Assembly (NCBI GenBank): GCA_910588545.1
Contig: CAJUOU010000003.1
Coordinates: forward strand, 127,075 to 191,074
Source of the DNA: an uncultured Christensenellaceae bacterium
GTDB taxonomy: Bacteria > Bacillota > Clostridia > Christensenellales > UBA3700
Length of the DNA stretch: 64,000 nt
Direction: 5' to 3'
Below, piece by piece: positions 27,972 to 39,355 of this stretch. The position numbers were made by a program, and so were the translations under genes. Numbering within the stretch: the stretch's first letter is position 1; every line of letters begins with the position of its first letter. Under the pieces are notes generated by a model. It had not been told where the DNA came from. It ran no database searches and was given only the letters and a program-made list of their open reading frames with translations.

Positions 27972-28940
27972 TTATGCCTTAAGTATTTTATCCATAAACT
28001 CTTTTGTTCTTTGCTCTGTTGGGTTGTCGATAACTGCTTTTGCATCGCCATACTCCAAAATCTTACCGCCATCAAGGAAGATTACTTTGTCCGCAATTTC
28101 CCTTGCAAACATAATTTCGTGCGTAACGATTAGCATTGTTGTACCGCTTTCCCTTAGTCCGCTTATAACTTTTAATACCTCGCCTGTAAGCTCTGGGTCA
28201 AGTGCCGAAGTCGGCTCGTCAAAACACAAAATTTCAGGAGATAGGCAAAGTGCTCTTGCTATTGCAACCCTTTGTTTTTGTCCGCCGCTTATCTCGCAAG
28301 GATATGCGTTTTCCTTATCGGATAGTCCTACTTTTGCAAGTTGTTCTTTTGCTAAATTTATAGCTACTTGCTTATCCATATTTTTAACCAACATTGGCGC
28401 CATTATCAAGTTTTCTATCACTGTTTTGTGTGGGAACAAATTAAAATCTTGAAAAACAAGTCCCATTTTCAACGCTTTTTCCCTCAAAACATTGTCTTTC
28501 GGATATAGACTAACATTGATTTCGGAAAGTGGATTTCCGTTTTCATCCGTAGGGATATATTTTTTGAAAAAATTATATTTGTAAGTCATATCTACGGGTA
28601 CTGTAGTAAAAAACTTAAATTTTTTCTTACCGTTTTCCTCATATTTATTTACAAACTTAAACTTTTTGCCACTGCCGCAAGGCAACTTTTGCACAAACAT
28701 AAACTTAGGTTTTACAGGTTGTAATTCACTTGGGACAATTTCTTCCCCGCCAATCCAAATACTTCCGCTTTGTGCTTTTTCCAAAAATGTTAAACATCTT
28801 AGCAAAGTTGACTTTCCGCCACCGCTTGAGCCGATAATTGCAATTACTTCGCCCTTTTGCATACTAAAGCTTATATCTTTAAGTACATGGTTTAATCCAA
28901 AGGACTTATTCAAATTTTTTATTTCCAAAATCTTTTCCAT
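27972..28940 (-). CDS. amino-acid ABC transporter ATPase with an insertion before the Q-loop
   Basis: A 322-residue ATPase. Walker A GSSGGGKS (38-45), Q-loop Gln164 in LVFQDFNLFPHKT, signature ISGGQ, Walker B ILCFDEP, and the H-loop in LIVTHEIMF are all intact. The protein is about 80 residues longer than usual because of a segment at residues about 70-152, rich in Lys/Phe (KKFKFVNKYEENGKKKFKFF), between the strand after Walker A and the Q-loop. The position is the same as in the ATPase at 13347-14582, but the inserted sequence is different. It belongs to the operon of permuted binding protein, permease, ATPase and YerC. Confidence 0.92.
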   Translation of the reverse strand: MEKILEIKNLNKSFGLNHVLKDISFSMQKGEVIAIIGSSGGGKSTLLRCLTFLEKAQSGSIWIGGEEIVPSELQPVKPKFMFVQKLPCGSGKKFKFVNKYEENGKKKFKFFTTVPVDMTYKYNFFKKYIPTDENGNPLSEINVSLYPKDNVLREKALKMGLVFQDFNLFPHKTVIENLIMAPMLVKNMDKQVAINLAKEQLAKVGLSDKENAYPCEISGGQKQRVAIARALCLSPEILCFDEPTSALDPELTGEVLKVISGLRESGTTMLIVTHEIMFAREIADKVIFLDGGKILEYGDAKAVIDNPTEQRTKEFMDKILKA

Positions 28941-28951
28941 AAAATCCTCCC

Positions 28952-29599
28952 TTACCTGTACCTATTTGTTCGCTTTTCAAGCTGTGCAAATACGATTGAC
29001 AATATTCCAACAAATACAAGATAAAAAATTCCTGTGCCAAACATAGGCCAAATATTTGCGGTAATACTTCTTATGCTGTTAGCTCTAAACAATAATTCCG
29101 GCAAACCAATAACTCTTGCTATCGAAGTATCTTTTACCAATGTAATAATTTCGTTACTCATTGGAGGCAATATATTTTTATAAATTTGCGGCATTGCAAC
29201 ATTTACAAATGCTTGAGATTTTTTCATACCCAAAACTTGACAAGCTTCGTATTGACCTTTTGGGACAGCGTTTATACCACCTTTGAATATTACCGAAAAA
29301 TAACAAGCATAATTTATTGCAAAAGCAATTATTGTAGCTGTAAACTCAAAATCCCTTAATCTTACATCAAAAAGTAGCCCCGGACCATAATATATAATCA
29401 TTAATTGCAACATTAGCGGAGTACCTCTTACTACCCAAATTATGGAATTCATAAGTCCGCTTACTATTTTTATCTTGCTTTTTTGTAAAAATGAAAAAAT
29501 AAGTCCTAAAGGCAAAGCAATGACAAGGGTAGCAAAAAATATTGCTACCGTCATGCCAAAGCCTTTAAATAAACTATCCATTATAACTTGAATACTCAT
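28952..29599 (-). CDS. amino-acid ABC transporter permease
   Basis: A 215-residue membrane subunit with about five helices and the EAA docking loop EACQVLGMKKSQAFVNVAMPQIYKNILPPMSNE (residues about 120-152). The N-terminal WVVRGTPLMLQLMIIYYGP is typical for polar amino-acid permeases. It lies between the permuted binding protein (26 bp) and the ATPase (11 bp). Confidence 0.92.
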   Translation of the reverse strand: MSIQVIMDSLFKGFGMTVAIFFATLVIALPLGLIFSFLQKSKIKIVSGLMNSIIWVVRGTPLMLQLMIIYYGPGLLFDVRLRDFEFTATIIAFAINYACYFSVIFKGGINAVPKGQYEACQVLGMKKSQAFVNVAMPQIYKNILPPMSNEIITLVKDTSIARVIGLPELLFRANSIRSITANIWPMFGTGIFYLVFVGILSIVFAQLEKRTNRYR

Positions 29600-29625
29600 A
29601 ATAACCTTGATAAATAACTTTTATG

Positions 29626-30528
29626 TTATTTAATTTCTTCCCATACAGTTTTTTGCTCAGGATTTTTTTCTAACCAAGCTGCAAATACTTCATTATCGAT
29701 AGTATTAAAGATTTTTAAAGCTTCGTTATTTCCTGCGGAACCTTTTTCTACGGAGATTATACAACCTTTCAAGTCCTCAATTTTCTTATAACTATTTGCC
29801 TTATCTTTTCTTGCTACGATAACTTGCTCATTTGTTAAGTAAGGTACAGAAATTTCAGCTTTGTCTTCAAAACCTTTTCTAATTGTCATACCATTCCAAA
29901 CCAAATCGATTGCATTAGAATTTAACTCATCAAATTTGCTATCCCATTCAATTACTTTTCCTTTAATAGTAATACCTTGGTCAGCGAAAACTGCTTTTGC
30001 CAAATCAAAGTCAAAACCTTCCGGTGCTTCATTTGACCCCATACCATAAGGCGGTGCGATTGTAAATCCGATAGTGATTGTATTATTTACAATTTCGCTC
30101 TTCCAATCTTCCCATTCGCCTGTAGGTGCTGCAAATTCAACTGCTCTGCTCTGTAGACCGTATTTTTTGCAAATTTCTTTGTAATCGGTATCTTTAATTT
30201 CATAAAGTCTTTTGTTGATAAAATTCATCAATTTTGTTTTACCTTTCTTTGCCGCTACACCATAAGACTCAGCTTCAGGTTTGAAATCTTCTAGTTCGAT
30301 AATCGTTAATTTGTCATAAGAGTTGCCTTCTTGTGCCAAAGTGTATCCTGCAAATACACCATCAACGATAGCTATGTCTGCTTGATTAGCTTGCACATCC
30401 ATTAAAGCATCTGTTTGTGCTGTAGGGGTTTTTAAATCTGTATCTGGTTTTGCACAACCTACTAGACTGACGATTGAGATTACTGCTGTTGCTACTACTG
30501 CTAGCACAATACCTAATTTCTTTTTCAT
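29626..30528 (-). CDS. circularly permuted amino-acid solute-binding lipoprotein
   Basis: A 300-residue lipoprotein (lipobox LVGC, Cys25). The ATG at 30528 is chosen because AGGAGA lies six bases before it. The two parts of the family-3 binding fold are in swapped order. Residues 34-128 match the usual C-terminal half (TDALMDVQANQADIAIVDG, then SYGVAAKKGKTKLMNFINKRL, then KKYGL). Residues 150-300 match the usual N-terminal half (ITIGFTIAPPYGM, GFDFDLAKAVF, LVWNGMTI, SVPYLTNEQVIV, DLKGCIISVEKGSAG). Joining the end (WEEIK) to residue 34 (TPTAQTDAL) restores the normal fold. The Arg expected in 'TITxER' is not at its usual place. It is the first gene of the operon, so a transport role is very likely; substrate unknown. 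Confidence 0.88.
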   Translation of the reverse strand: MKKKLGIVLAVVATAVISIVSLVGCAKPDTDLKTPTAQTDALMDVQANQADIAIVDGVFAGYTLAQEGNSYDKLTIIELEDFKPEAESYGVAAKKGKTKLMNFINKRLYEIKDTDYKEICKKYGLQSRAVEFAAPTGEWEDWKSEIVNNTITIGFTIAPPYGMGSNEAPEGFDFDLAKAVFADQGITIKGKVIEWDSKFDELNSNAIDLVWNGMTIRKGFEDKAEISVPYLTNEQVIVARKDKANSYKKIEDLKGCIISVEKGSAGNNEALKIFNTIDNEVFAAWLEKNPEQKTVWEEIK

Positions 30529-30582
30529 TTTTATTCTCCTTATTAATTGCATTTTGCAATCTTGTTTTTTGTTTATGCTACT

Positions 30583-30663
30583 ATTATACTTTAGTACGCT
30601 AAAGTTGTAAAGTGTTTTTCGGTAATTTCTTTGATTTTTGCAAATACTTTACCGTGCTAAAGT
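30583..30663 (-). promoter_or_regulatory. promoter and two palindromic operators of the permuted-binding-protein operon
   Basis: On the minus strand TTTACA (30611-30606) and TATAAT (30588-30583) are spaced 17 bp. ACTTTAG-TACG-CTAAAGT (30588-30605) exactly covers the spacer. A second copy, ACTTTAC-CGTG-CTAAAGT (30646-30663), lies 58 bp upstream. The operon's own YerC/TrpR-type protein is the likely ligand; TAGTACGC also occurs in the E. coli trp operator as I recall it, which may be chance. Confidence 0.7.
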
Positions 30664-30830
30664 ACAATTGCACAAACACACTTATATTTGTTACTTATAT
30701 TTAGCCGTAAATATACTAAAATTAAAGTTTTACGCATAAAAAGGAGTATTTTTATCAACCCAATGTCAATTTTGTGCATTGTTCGATAGTAACCTTAAAA
30801 ACTCGACTTTTATTTTATAAAAGCATTTAC
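30664..30830. other. intergenic stretch with an orphan ribosome-binding-site-like string
   Basis: Between the operators and the beta-galactosidase terminator. AAAAAGGAGT (about 30738-30747) on the plus strand looks like a ribosome binding site, and a TATACT lies upstream, but only an eight-codon frame (from ATG at 30763) follows. It may be the remains of a lost gene. Nothing else seen. Confidence 0.4.
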
Positions 30831-30865
30831 AAAAAAATTACACCGTACATAATATACAGTGTAAT
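30831..30865 (-). terminator. terminator after the beta-galactosidase gene
   Basis: ATTACACCGTA (30837-30847) pairs with TACAGTGTAAT (30855-30865) with one wobble; on the minus strand a run of seven T follows. Confidence 0.8.
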
Positions 30866-30885
30866 TAATAATTATAATATTAAAA

Positions 30886-33942
<3,057 letters not shown>

Positions 33943-34151
33943 TTATTATAAATTTTTTATTATTCACAAAATTTTTTTAACAATTCTTTTAATTTTCAAT
34001 ATCTCATTATTACTTGCTAATGTTTGTATTTAACTGTCATATTTAAAAATATCTAAGCAAAATAATTTTCAGTTATTTTAAACACACTTTTCAAAAAATG
34101 CAATTAATACCGATTTTTGAAAAATTTTTCAAAATATTAGTATTTAAATTA

Positions 34152-35735
34152 TTATTCCATATCCAAATAATCTTCGTAATTCATTTCCTTATCGAACACC
34201 TTAGTGCCGTTAATTTCGATTATCCTATTTGCAACGGTAGACAAAATTTCTTGGTCGTGTGTTGCAAAAAGCATATTGCCTTTAAAGTTTATCATACCTT
34301 TGTTAAGCGAAGTGATAGACTCCAAATCCAAATGGTTTGTTGGCTCGTCCATAATCAAAAAGTTACCTCCTGCAAGCATCATTCTTGCAAGCATACATCT
34401 AACCTTTTCGCCACCACTTAGCACTTTTGCGGATTTTTTAACTTCCTCGCCGGAGAATAACATTCTGCCAAGCCAACCACGCAAAAACTCTTCATATTGC
34501 TCCTTAGGAGAATATTGTCCTATCCATTGCACCAAATTCAAATCGCAACCATCAAAGTACTTAGAGTTATTTTCGGGAAGATAGCTTGGAATAATAGTTT
34601 TTCCCCATTCAATAGTACCGCTGTCTGCACTTTCCTCGCCCATCAAAATGTCAAAAAGCATTGTGATAGTGGTTGATTTATCTGCCAAAAATGCAATTTT
34701 TTCATCCGCTTTTACCATAAAGCTGACATTTTCAAAATAACCTTTTTTGGTCAAATTTTCAACCTTTAAAATCTCTCTTCCTATCTCCCTTTCATACTTA
34801 AAATCCACAAACGGATATTTACGCATAGATGGTTTGATATCATTCAAGGTCAATTTTTCAAGCTCTTTTTTACGGCTTGTTGCTTGTCTTGATTTTGACG
34901 CATTTGCAGAGAATTTTGCAATAAACTCTTGCAACTCTTTTGCTCTTGCCTCAGCTTTTTTATTTTGTTCCCTTGCTTGTCTTGCAAGTAATTGCGAGGT
35001 TTCGTACCAAAAATCGTAGTTGCCGACAAATACGTTTATATGCCCAAAGTCCACATCACAAATATGTGTACAAACTCTGTTTAAAAAGTGTCTATTGTGA
35101 GAAACGATAATGATAGTATTTTCAAAATCCATCAAATAATTTTCAAGCCATCTTGTGGTTTTTGCATCCAAGTTGTTAGTTGGCTCGTCTAAAATCAAAA
35201 TATCCGGATTGCCAAAAAGCGCTTGAGCAAGCAATACTTTTACCTTGGTTTTTGCATCCAAATCTGCCATTAAGGTATTGTTTAAAGAGTTATCTATCTT
35301 TAATTCGTTAAGCAATGTTTCCGCTTCGCTCTCTGCCTCCCAGCCGCCAAGCTCTGCAAACTCTCCCTCAAGTTCCGATGCTAAAATGCCGTCTTCCTCG
35401 GTAAAATCCTCTTTTGCATAAAGAGCTTCCTTTTGTATCATAATTTCATACATTCTGCTATGACCTTTTAAAACAGTTTGCAAAACTGTCAAATCGTCAT
35501 AAGCATTTTGGTTTTGTTGCAAAACGGACATTCTCTCTTGCTTGCCTATACTTACATTGCCGTGGGTAGGCTCGATATCTCCCGATAAGATTTTTAAAAA
35601 TGTAGATTTCCCCGCACCATTCGCACCGATAACTCCATAGCAATTACCTTTGGTAAACTTTATATTAACTTCCTCAAATAATTTCCTTTGTCCAAACTGT
35701 AAACTCAAATCATTAACTTGTAACATGTATTTCAC
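34152..35735 (-). CDS. ABC-F family ATPase, YbiT-like, with degenerate second Walker A
   Basis: A 527-residue soluble protein with two ATPase domains and no membrane part, of the ABC-F class that acts on ribosomes. Domain 1 has an intact Walker A (GANGAGKST, about 37-45) and Walker B (ILILDEPTNNLD). A charged linker (about 240-310) follows. In domain 2 the position of Walker A reads LADKSTTITML, lacking the glycines and the Lys, while the signature LSGGEKVR and Walker B FLIMDEPTNHLD are kept. The domain 1 signature is also altered (LDAKTKVKVLLAQAL). I recall similar changes in Firmicutes YbiT relatives, so it may be a subfamily trait. Single gene; the recurring motif lies downstream at about 34105-34122. 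Confidence 0.9.
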   Translation of the reverse strand: MKYMLQVNDLSLQFGQRKLFEEVNIKFTKGNCYGVIGANGAGKSTFLKILSGDIEPTHGNVSIGKQERMSVLQQNQNAYDDLTVLQTVLKGHSRMYEIMIQKEALYAKEDFTEEDGILASELEGEFAELGGWEAESEAETLLNELKIDNSLNNTLMADLDAKTKVKVLLAQALFGNPDILILDEPTNNLDAKTTRWLENYLMDFENTIIIVSHNRHFLNRVCTHICDVDFGHINVFVGNYDFWYETSQLLARQAREQNKKAEARAKELQEFIAKFSANASKSRQATSRKKELEKLTLNDIKPSMRKYPFVDFKYEREIGREILKVENLTKKGYFENVSFMVKADEKIAFLADKSTTITMLFDILMGEESADSGTIEWGKTIIPSYLPENNSKYFDGCDLNLVQWIGQYSPKEQYEEFLRGWLGRMLFSGEEVKKSAKVLSGGEKVRCMLARMMLAGGNFLIMDEPTNHLDLESITSLNKGMINFKGNMLFATHDQEILSTVANRIIEINGTKVFDKEMNYEDYLDME

Positions 35736-36044
35736 CTTTTATAAATATAATATTGTAATTATATCATAATACTACCCTAATTGCAAGAGAATTATCGTTT
35801 AACCCTTTATTTATTAATATTATATATATGAGCTATTATATCATTACATATTTTTCAAGTCAATTTAAAAAACTTTATGATATACTGTTTAACTAATTTT
35901 TACAAAAAATAAGAATTTTTACACATTTTCTACTTGATAATCAATTTCAAATCTATCCTAAGCTATAAATATTTCGTATTACCATTTACATCTATGATAA
36001 ATTTACTTTAAAAATTTTATTCGTTCATTCTATTATTGTTTACA
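35736..36044. other. AT-rich intergenic stretch, nothing recognised
   Basis: About 310 very AT-rich bases between the start of the ABC-F gene and the next terminator. It must hold the ABC-F promoter on the minus strand, but no single candidate stands out. No frame with a ribosome binding site is seen. Confidence 0.6.
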
Positions 36045-36084
36045 AAAATACTGCCGATTTTCAATCGAAAATCGGCAGTATTTT
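36045..36084. terminator. strong bidirectional-type terminator after the 429-residue protein gene
   Basis: AAAATACTGCCGATTTT (36045-36061) and AAAATCGGCAGTATTTT (36068-36084) are perfect arms around a six-base loop. It ends the ade-hypothetical unit on the minus strand and includes the CCGATTTT core of the recurring motif. Confidence 0.85.
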
Positions 36085-36156
36085 GTTTTTTGATTATAAT
36101 TGATATTATATTAATTATAGATTTGTCCAAATATTATATTACGTTTTTCAACTCAA

Positions 36157-37446
36157 TTATTCATTATTTTCGCTGTATTCTTCACGAGAGAATTTATCTA
36201 CAAAATTGTTTTCCGCCTTTTTGGCAACCAAGTGTAAAAACAATGCCAAATAACAATCCGTAAGCTCGGAACAAACTGCTTCGCCATGAACATTACGATA
36301 TTGATTGCAACCTTGGAAAGTAAATTTTTCGTTATGCTTAAAAGTTTTTTCTATAAGTTTCATTCTTGCTTTTGCCCATTCACGGGAGCTAATGTCTATT
36401 GTTTGTCCCGCACCTAAAATATACGCAAAAATATCCATAACATACAGCGCAGATTCATTGACTCTGCCACCTCTTATCCCGTCTGGATAAAGTATGCCGC
36501 CGCAAGGTCTATTTTTTTTATCATAAACAGTAAATAGCCCGTTTCGCTTTCCGTCACTTTGAATTTCATAACCATAAAAAGCTTTGTAAATATCTTCGAA
36601 GTTCCTACAAGCACCGCTAGGCAAATCTTGCTCCGCAATTTTGGAAAAAATAAATGCTTTTATACCAACGCCTATATAGCTTGTTGCAAAAGGACTTCTT
36701 GTATCAAACCTATGGATAAGCATATCTTCATCCACATTATATCCTGCCATATCTCCATGATTTTTGGATGCAAAACAAGCCCTGTATGTCAAAATCGCCT
36801 TTTCGCGAAAGCCTTGTGCTGTTTTATCGGATTCAGTCATAACACTGATTAGATACAACAAATTTGCGTTTTCCATATTAACAATCGTTTTGCACTCTCC
36901 GTCGTTTCGGGTGCCGTCCGAATTATAATTATATTCTATAGTTTGATTGATTACCCGTTCCCCTTCCAAATTCAAAAGATTTACGGCGTATTCCTTATCA
37001 CGAAGATTTAATTTGTCCCAAACAAGCCAACAAACAAAAAGCAGCTCGGTAACGGCAGATAAATGCTCACTGCAACCGCCCCAACCATCTGTACTATTTG
37101 CTATGTGGTGGTAAAGGCAAGAACGTATAAGTTTCATATACCTATCACGTGCTACATAAAGTTTGTGTCCGACTTCCTTTTCGTCATAAAACTTAAACTT
37201 TACAGCTGCGGCAATAGTTTTTGCCATATAAACACATTGTCTTACCGTCCTGTCGAAAGGTCCTTTTAAGCTTAGATATTCACTTTTACTTTCCTTGTTA
37301 AACCCTTTGTATTTCCACCAATCATTCAAGCCGAATTTGACAAATTTATTGATAATCTTGCCCAAATCTTCTGCCAAATCTCCACCCAAAGGCTCGGGCT
37401 CTACCTGAATCCACTCGATTTTTTTTATATCATCCAAAACAAACAT
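36157..37446 (-). CDS. uncharacterised 429-residue protein, translationally coupled to adenine deaminase
   Basis: I do not recognise this family. The protein is soluble, without signal peptide or membrane segments, and mostly predicted helical with aromatic and Gly-rich turns (DGWGGCSEHLSAVTELL, NDGECKTIVNMENANLLYL, YPDGIRGGRVNESALYVMDIF). This spacing recalls alpha/alpha-barrel proteins such as some glycoside hydrolases or lyases, but no catalytic motif can be named. Its ATG overlaps the ade stop codon (TAATG), so the two are made together. Other links to purine metabolism are not visible. The last residues are charged (EEYSENNE). Confidence 0.7.
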   Translation of the reverse strand: MFVLDDIKKIEWIQVEPEPLGGDLAEDLGKIINKFVKFGLNDWWKYKGFNKESKSEYLSLKGPFDRTVRQCVYMAKTIAAAVKFKFYDEKEVGHKLYVARDRYMKLIRSCLYHHIANSTDGWGGCSEHLSAVTELLFVCWLVWDKLNLRDKEYAVNLLNLEGERVINQTIEYNYNSDGTRNDGECKTIVNMENANLLYLISVMTESDKTAQGFREKAILTYRACFASKNHGDMAGYNVDEDMLIHRFDTRSPFATSYIGVGIKAFIFSKIAEQDLPSGACRNFEDIYKAFYGYEIQSDGKRNGLFTVYDKKNRPCGGILYPDGIRGGRVNESALYVMDIFAYILGAGQTIDISSREWAKARMKLIEKTFKHNEKFTFQGCNQYRNVHGEAVCSELTDCYLALFLHLVAKKAENNFVDKFSREEYSENNE

Positions 37447-39152
37447 TACTTTTCCACCTCAATTTGTACAAAATTAAAGGATGAATAGTCAAATAGTCCC
37501 CTATCGCTTATTTTAAGCTCCGGTATTACCACCAACGACATAAATGATAATGTCATAAATGGCTCGACTTGCTTATTCACGCTCAAAACTTTGTAAGCGT
37601 ACTCATTTAGCTTTGCCGTCATTGTAGCAATATAGTCGATATCTTTATCGCACATTAAACCTGCGATAGGTAGCTCCAAAGTATCAAAAATATTACCATT
37701 GTGAACGGCAGTCATTCCTCCGCCTACACGTTTAATTTCATTAACGGCAATCGCCATATCTCTGTCATTATCTCCGCAAACGATTATATTATGGCTGTCA
37801 TGTGCTACACTGACCGCAATAGCACCGTTTTTAATATCGTAACCGTCAAGCAAACCAATGCCTATATTACCCGTATTTTTGTGTCTTTCTACCACACAAA
37901 TTTTGCTTAAACCGTCCTTAAAGTCATATTCTCCGTTTGTTACGCTGACTTTTTTTACAAGGCTTTTGGTAGTAACGTTATGAGGCTCTATCCCCATAAC
38001 TCTTACTATATCGGAGTTTAATTTTAAAGCCAAATCCTCAGCTTTAATGTGTGCACAATGAACGGTATTTCTTACTTCGCTGCAATTTAACACTTGGGCA
38101 TCGAACAACGCCTTGCCATTTTCCGCAACAAGCTTACCATTTTTATAAACCTGCAAAACATTGAACTTATACAAATCGTCAAGCACTACAATATCCGCAA
38201 TTTTCCCCGGAGCCAAAGCTCCCCTATCATTCAACTTGTAGCACTCGGCAGCATTCAATGTTGCCATAGTAACCGCATCCACAGGCGACAAGCCCATTTC
38301 TATAGCTATTTTTATATTGTTATTGATATGTCCGATTGTAAGCAAATCATGCACCTGTCTATCATCGGTACAAAACACAAGTCTTCTTAATGTTTTGCTG
38401 TTAATAATAGGGAACAAGTCACGCAAATTCCTTGTCGCACTTCCCTCCCTGACAAGCACATACATACCGCGTCTTAATTTATCGCAAGCATCCTTGACAT
38501 CTACACACTCATGGTCGGTTGTAATGCCCGCACCTATATATGCATTAAGTTCCTTTTCGCCTGCAAGAGGATAATGCCCGTCTACCACAACTCCTCGTTT
38601 TTTTGCATACTTAAGCTTGTTCATAACATCGCTGTCACGATAGATAACGCCAGGGGCATTCATAAATTCGCCAACCCCATGGCATTTATCAAGCAACTTG
38701 TCAAGTCCATCAGCATCTATAGTTGCACCATTATTTTCGTAAGGAGTAGCAGGAACACAGCTAGGAGCCATAAACATTGCATCAAAAGGTACTATTTTAC
38801 TTTCTTTTATCATATAATCTACGCCCGCCTCGCCGCATACATTGGCAATTTCATGCGGGTCGCAAATACCTGTTGTAGTACCCCATGGCAAAACCGCTTT
38901 TGCAAAGTTAGACGGAGATAGCATTGTGCTTTCTATATGCAAATGCCCGTCGATAAAACCCGGTGACAAATACTTGCCTTGCACATTAACTTCCGTTTTA
39001 CCGCAATAGTTACCTATACCGGCAATTATTCCGTCCGAAATCGCAATATCCGCAACTTCCACCTCGCCTGTATAAACATTGATAACATTACCGCCTTTAA
39101 GCACCAAATCGGCTTTTTCAACTCCCATAGCAACAGCAATTTGTTTTTCCAT
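37446..39152 (-). CDS. ade: adenine deaminase
   Basis: Converts adenine to hypoxanthine and ammonia in purine salvage. The ATG at 39152 is used because GGAG lies five bases before it; the in-frame start 13 codons upstream is inside the leader. The 568-residue amidohydrolase has the metal site GFIDGHLHIESTM, the DPHEIANV block and the Asp in CTDDRQVHDLL. The N-terminal (LVLKGGNVINVYTGEVEVADIAISDG) and C-terminal (GGGMTAVHNGNIFDTLELPIAGLM) beta domains are also typical. It shares a transcript with the downstream 429-residue protein. A promoter and a hairpin precede it. Confidence 0.95.
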   Translation of the reverse strand: MEKQIAVAMGVEKADLVLKGGNVINVYTGEVEVADIAISDGIIAGIGNYCGKTEVNVQGKYLSPGFIDGHLHIESTMLSPSNFAKAVLPWGTTTGICDPHEIANVCGEAGVDYMIKESKIVPFDAMFMAPSCVPATPYENNGATIDADGLDKLLDKCHGVGEFMNAPGVIYRDSDVMNKLKYAKKRGVVVDGHYPLAGEKELNAYIGAGITTDHECVDVKDACDKLRRGMYVLVREGSATRNLRDLFPIINSKTLRRLVFCTDDRQVHDLLTIGHINNNIKIAIEMGLSPVDAVTMATLNAAECYKLNDRGALAPGKIADIVVLDDLYKFNVLQVYKNGKLVAENGKALFDAQVLNCSEVRNTVHCAHIKAEDLALKLNSDIVRVMGIEPHNVTTKSLVKKVSVTNGEYDFKDGLSKICVVERHKNTGNIGIGLLDGYDIKNGAIAVSVAHDSHNIIVCGDNDRDMAIAVNEIKRVGGGMTAVHNGNIFDTLELPIAGLMCDKDIDYIATMTAKLNEYAYKVLSVNKQVEPFMTLSFMSLVVIPELKISDRGLFDYSSFNFVQIEVEK

Positions 39153-39194
39153 AAATACTCCAAAACTTTTATGCACATAATTTTTAATCATAAA

Positions 39195-39265
39195 AGAGCC
39201 ACAAGTAAAAAACCTTTACTTTGCTCTCTTTTTTATATTTTAACATTAATATAATATAAAGTCAA
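39195..39265 (-). promoter_or_regulatory. promoter and leader hairpin of ade
   Basis: On the minus strand TTGACT (39265-39260) and TAAAAT (39242-39237) are 17 bp apart. The leader then forms AGAGC-A-AAGTAAA / TTTACTT-GTG-GCTCT (39227-39195) followed by TTTTA. The hairpin resembles a weak terminator, so attenuation is possible. It is not a recognisable purine riboswitch. Confidence 0.55.
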
Positions 39266-39355
39266 GATAAAAAATAAGCTCACACCTTACAAAAAAAGCA
39301 GCTTTAAGCATAATATACAAAAGCAGACGCATACATTATATCCAAGGGGGATATT

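Noticed and set aside
29626..30528. Tandem solute-binding domains with an internal deletion instead of a permutation
   Set aside because: Each half is present once, their borders meet without overlap or gap, and together they make exactly one complete fold; kept only as the refuting alternative.
30738..30790. Small gene after the AAAAAGGAGT string
   Set aside because: The only frame nearby has eight codons; no other support.
39153..39265. Purine riboswitch before ade
   Set aside because: The conserved core of purine riboswitches is not found in the leader.
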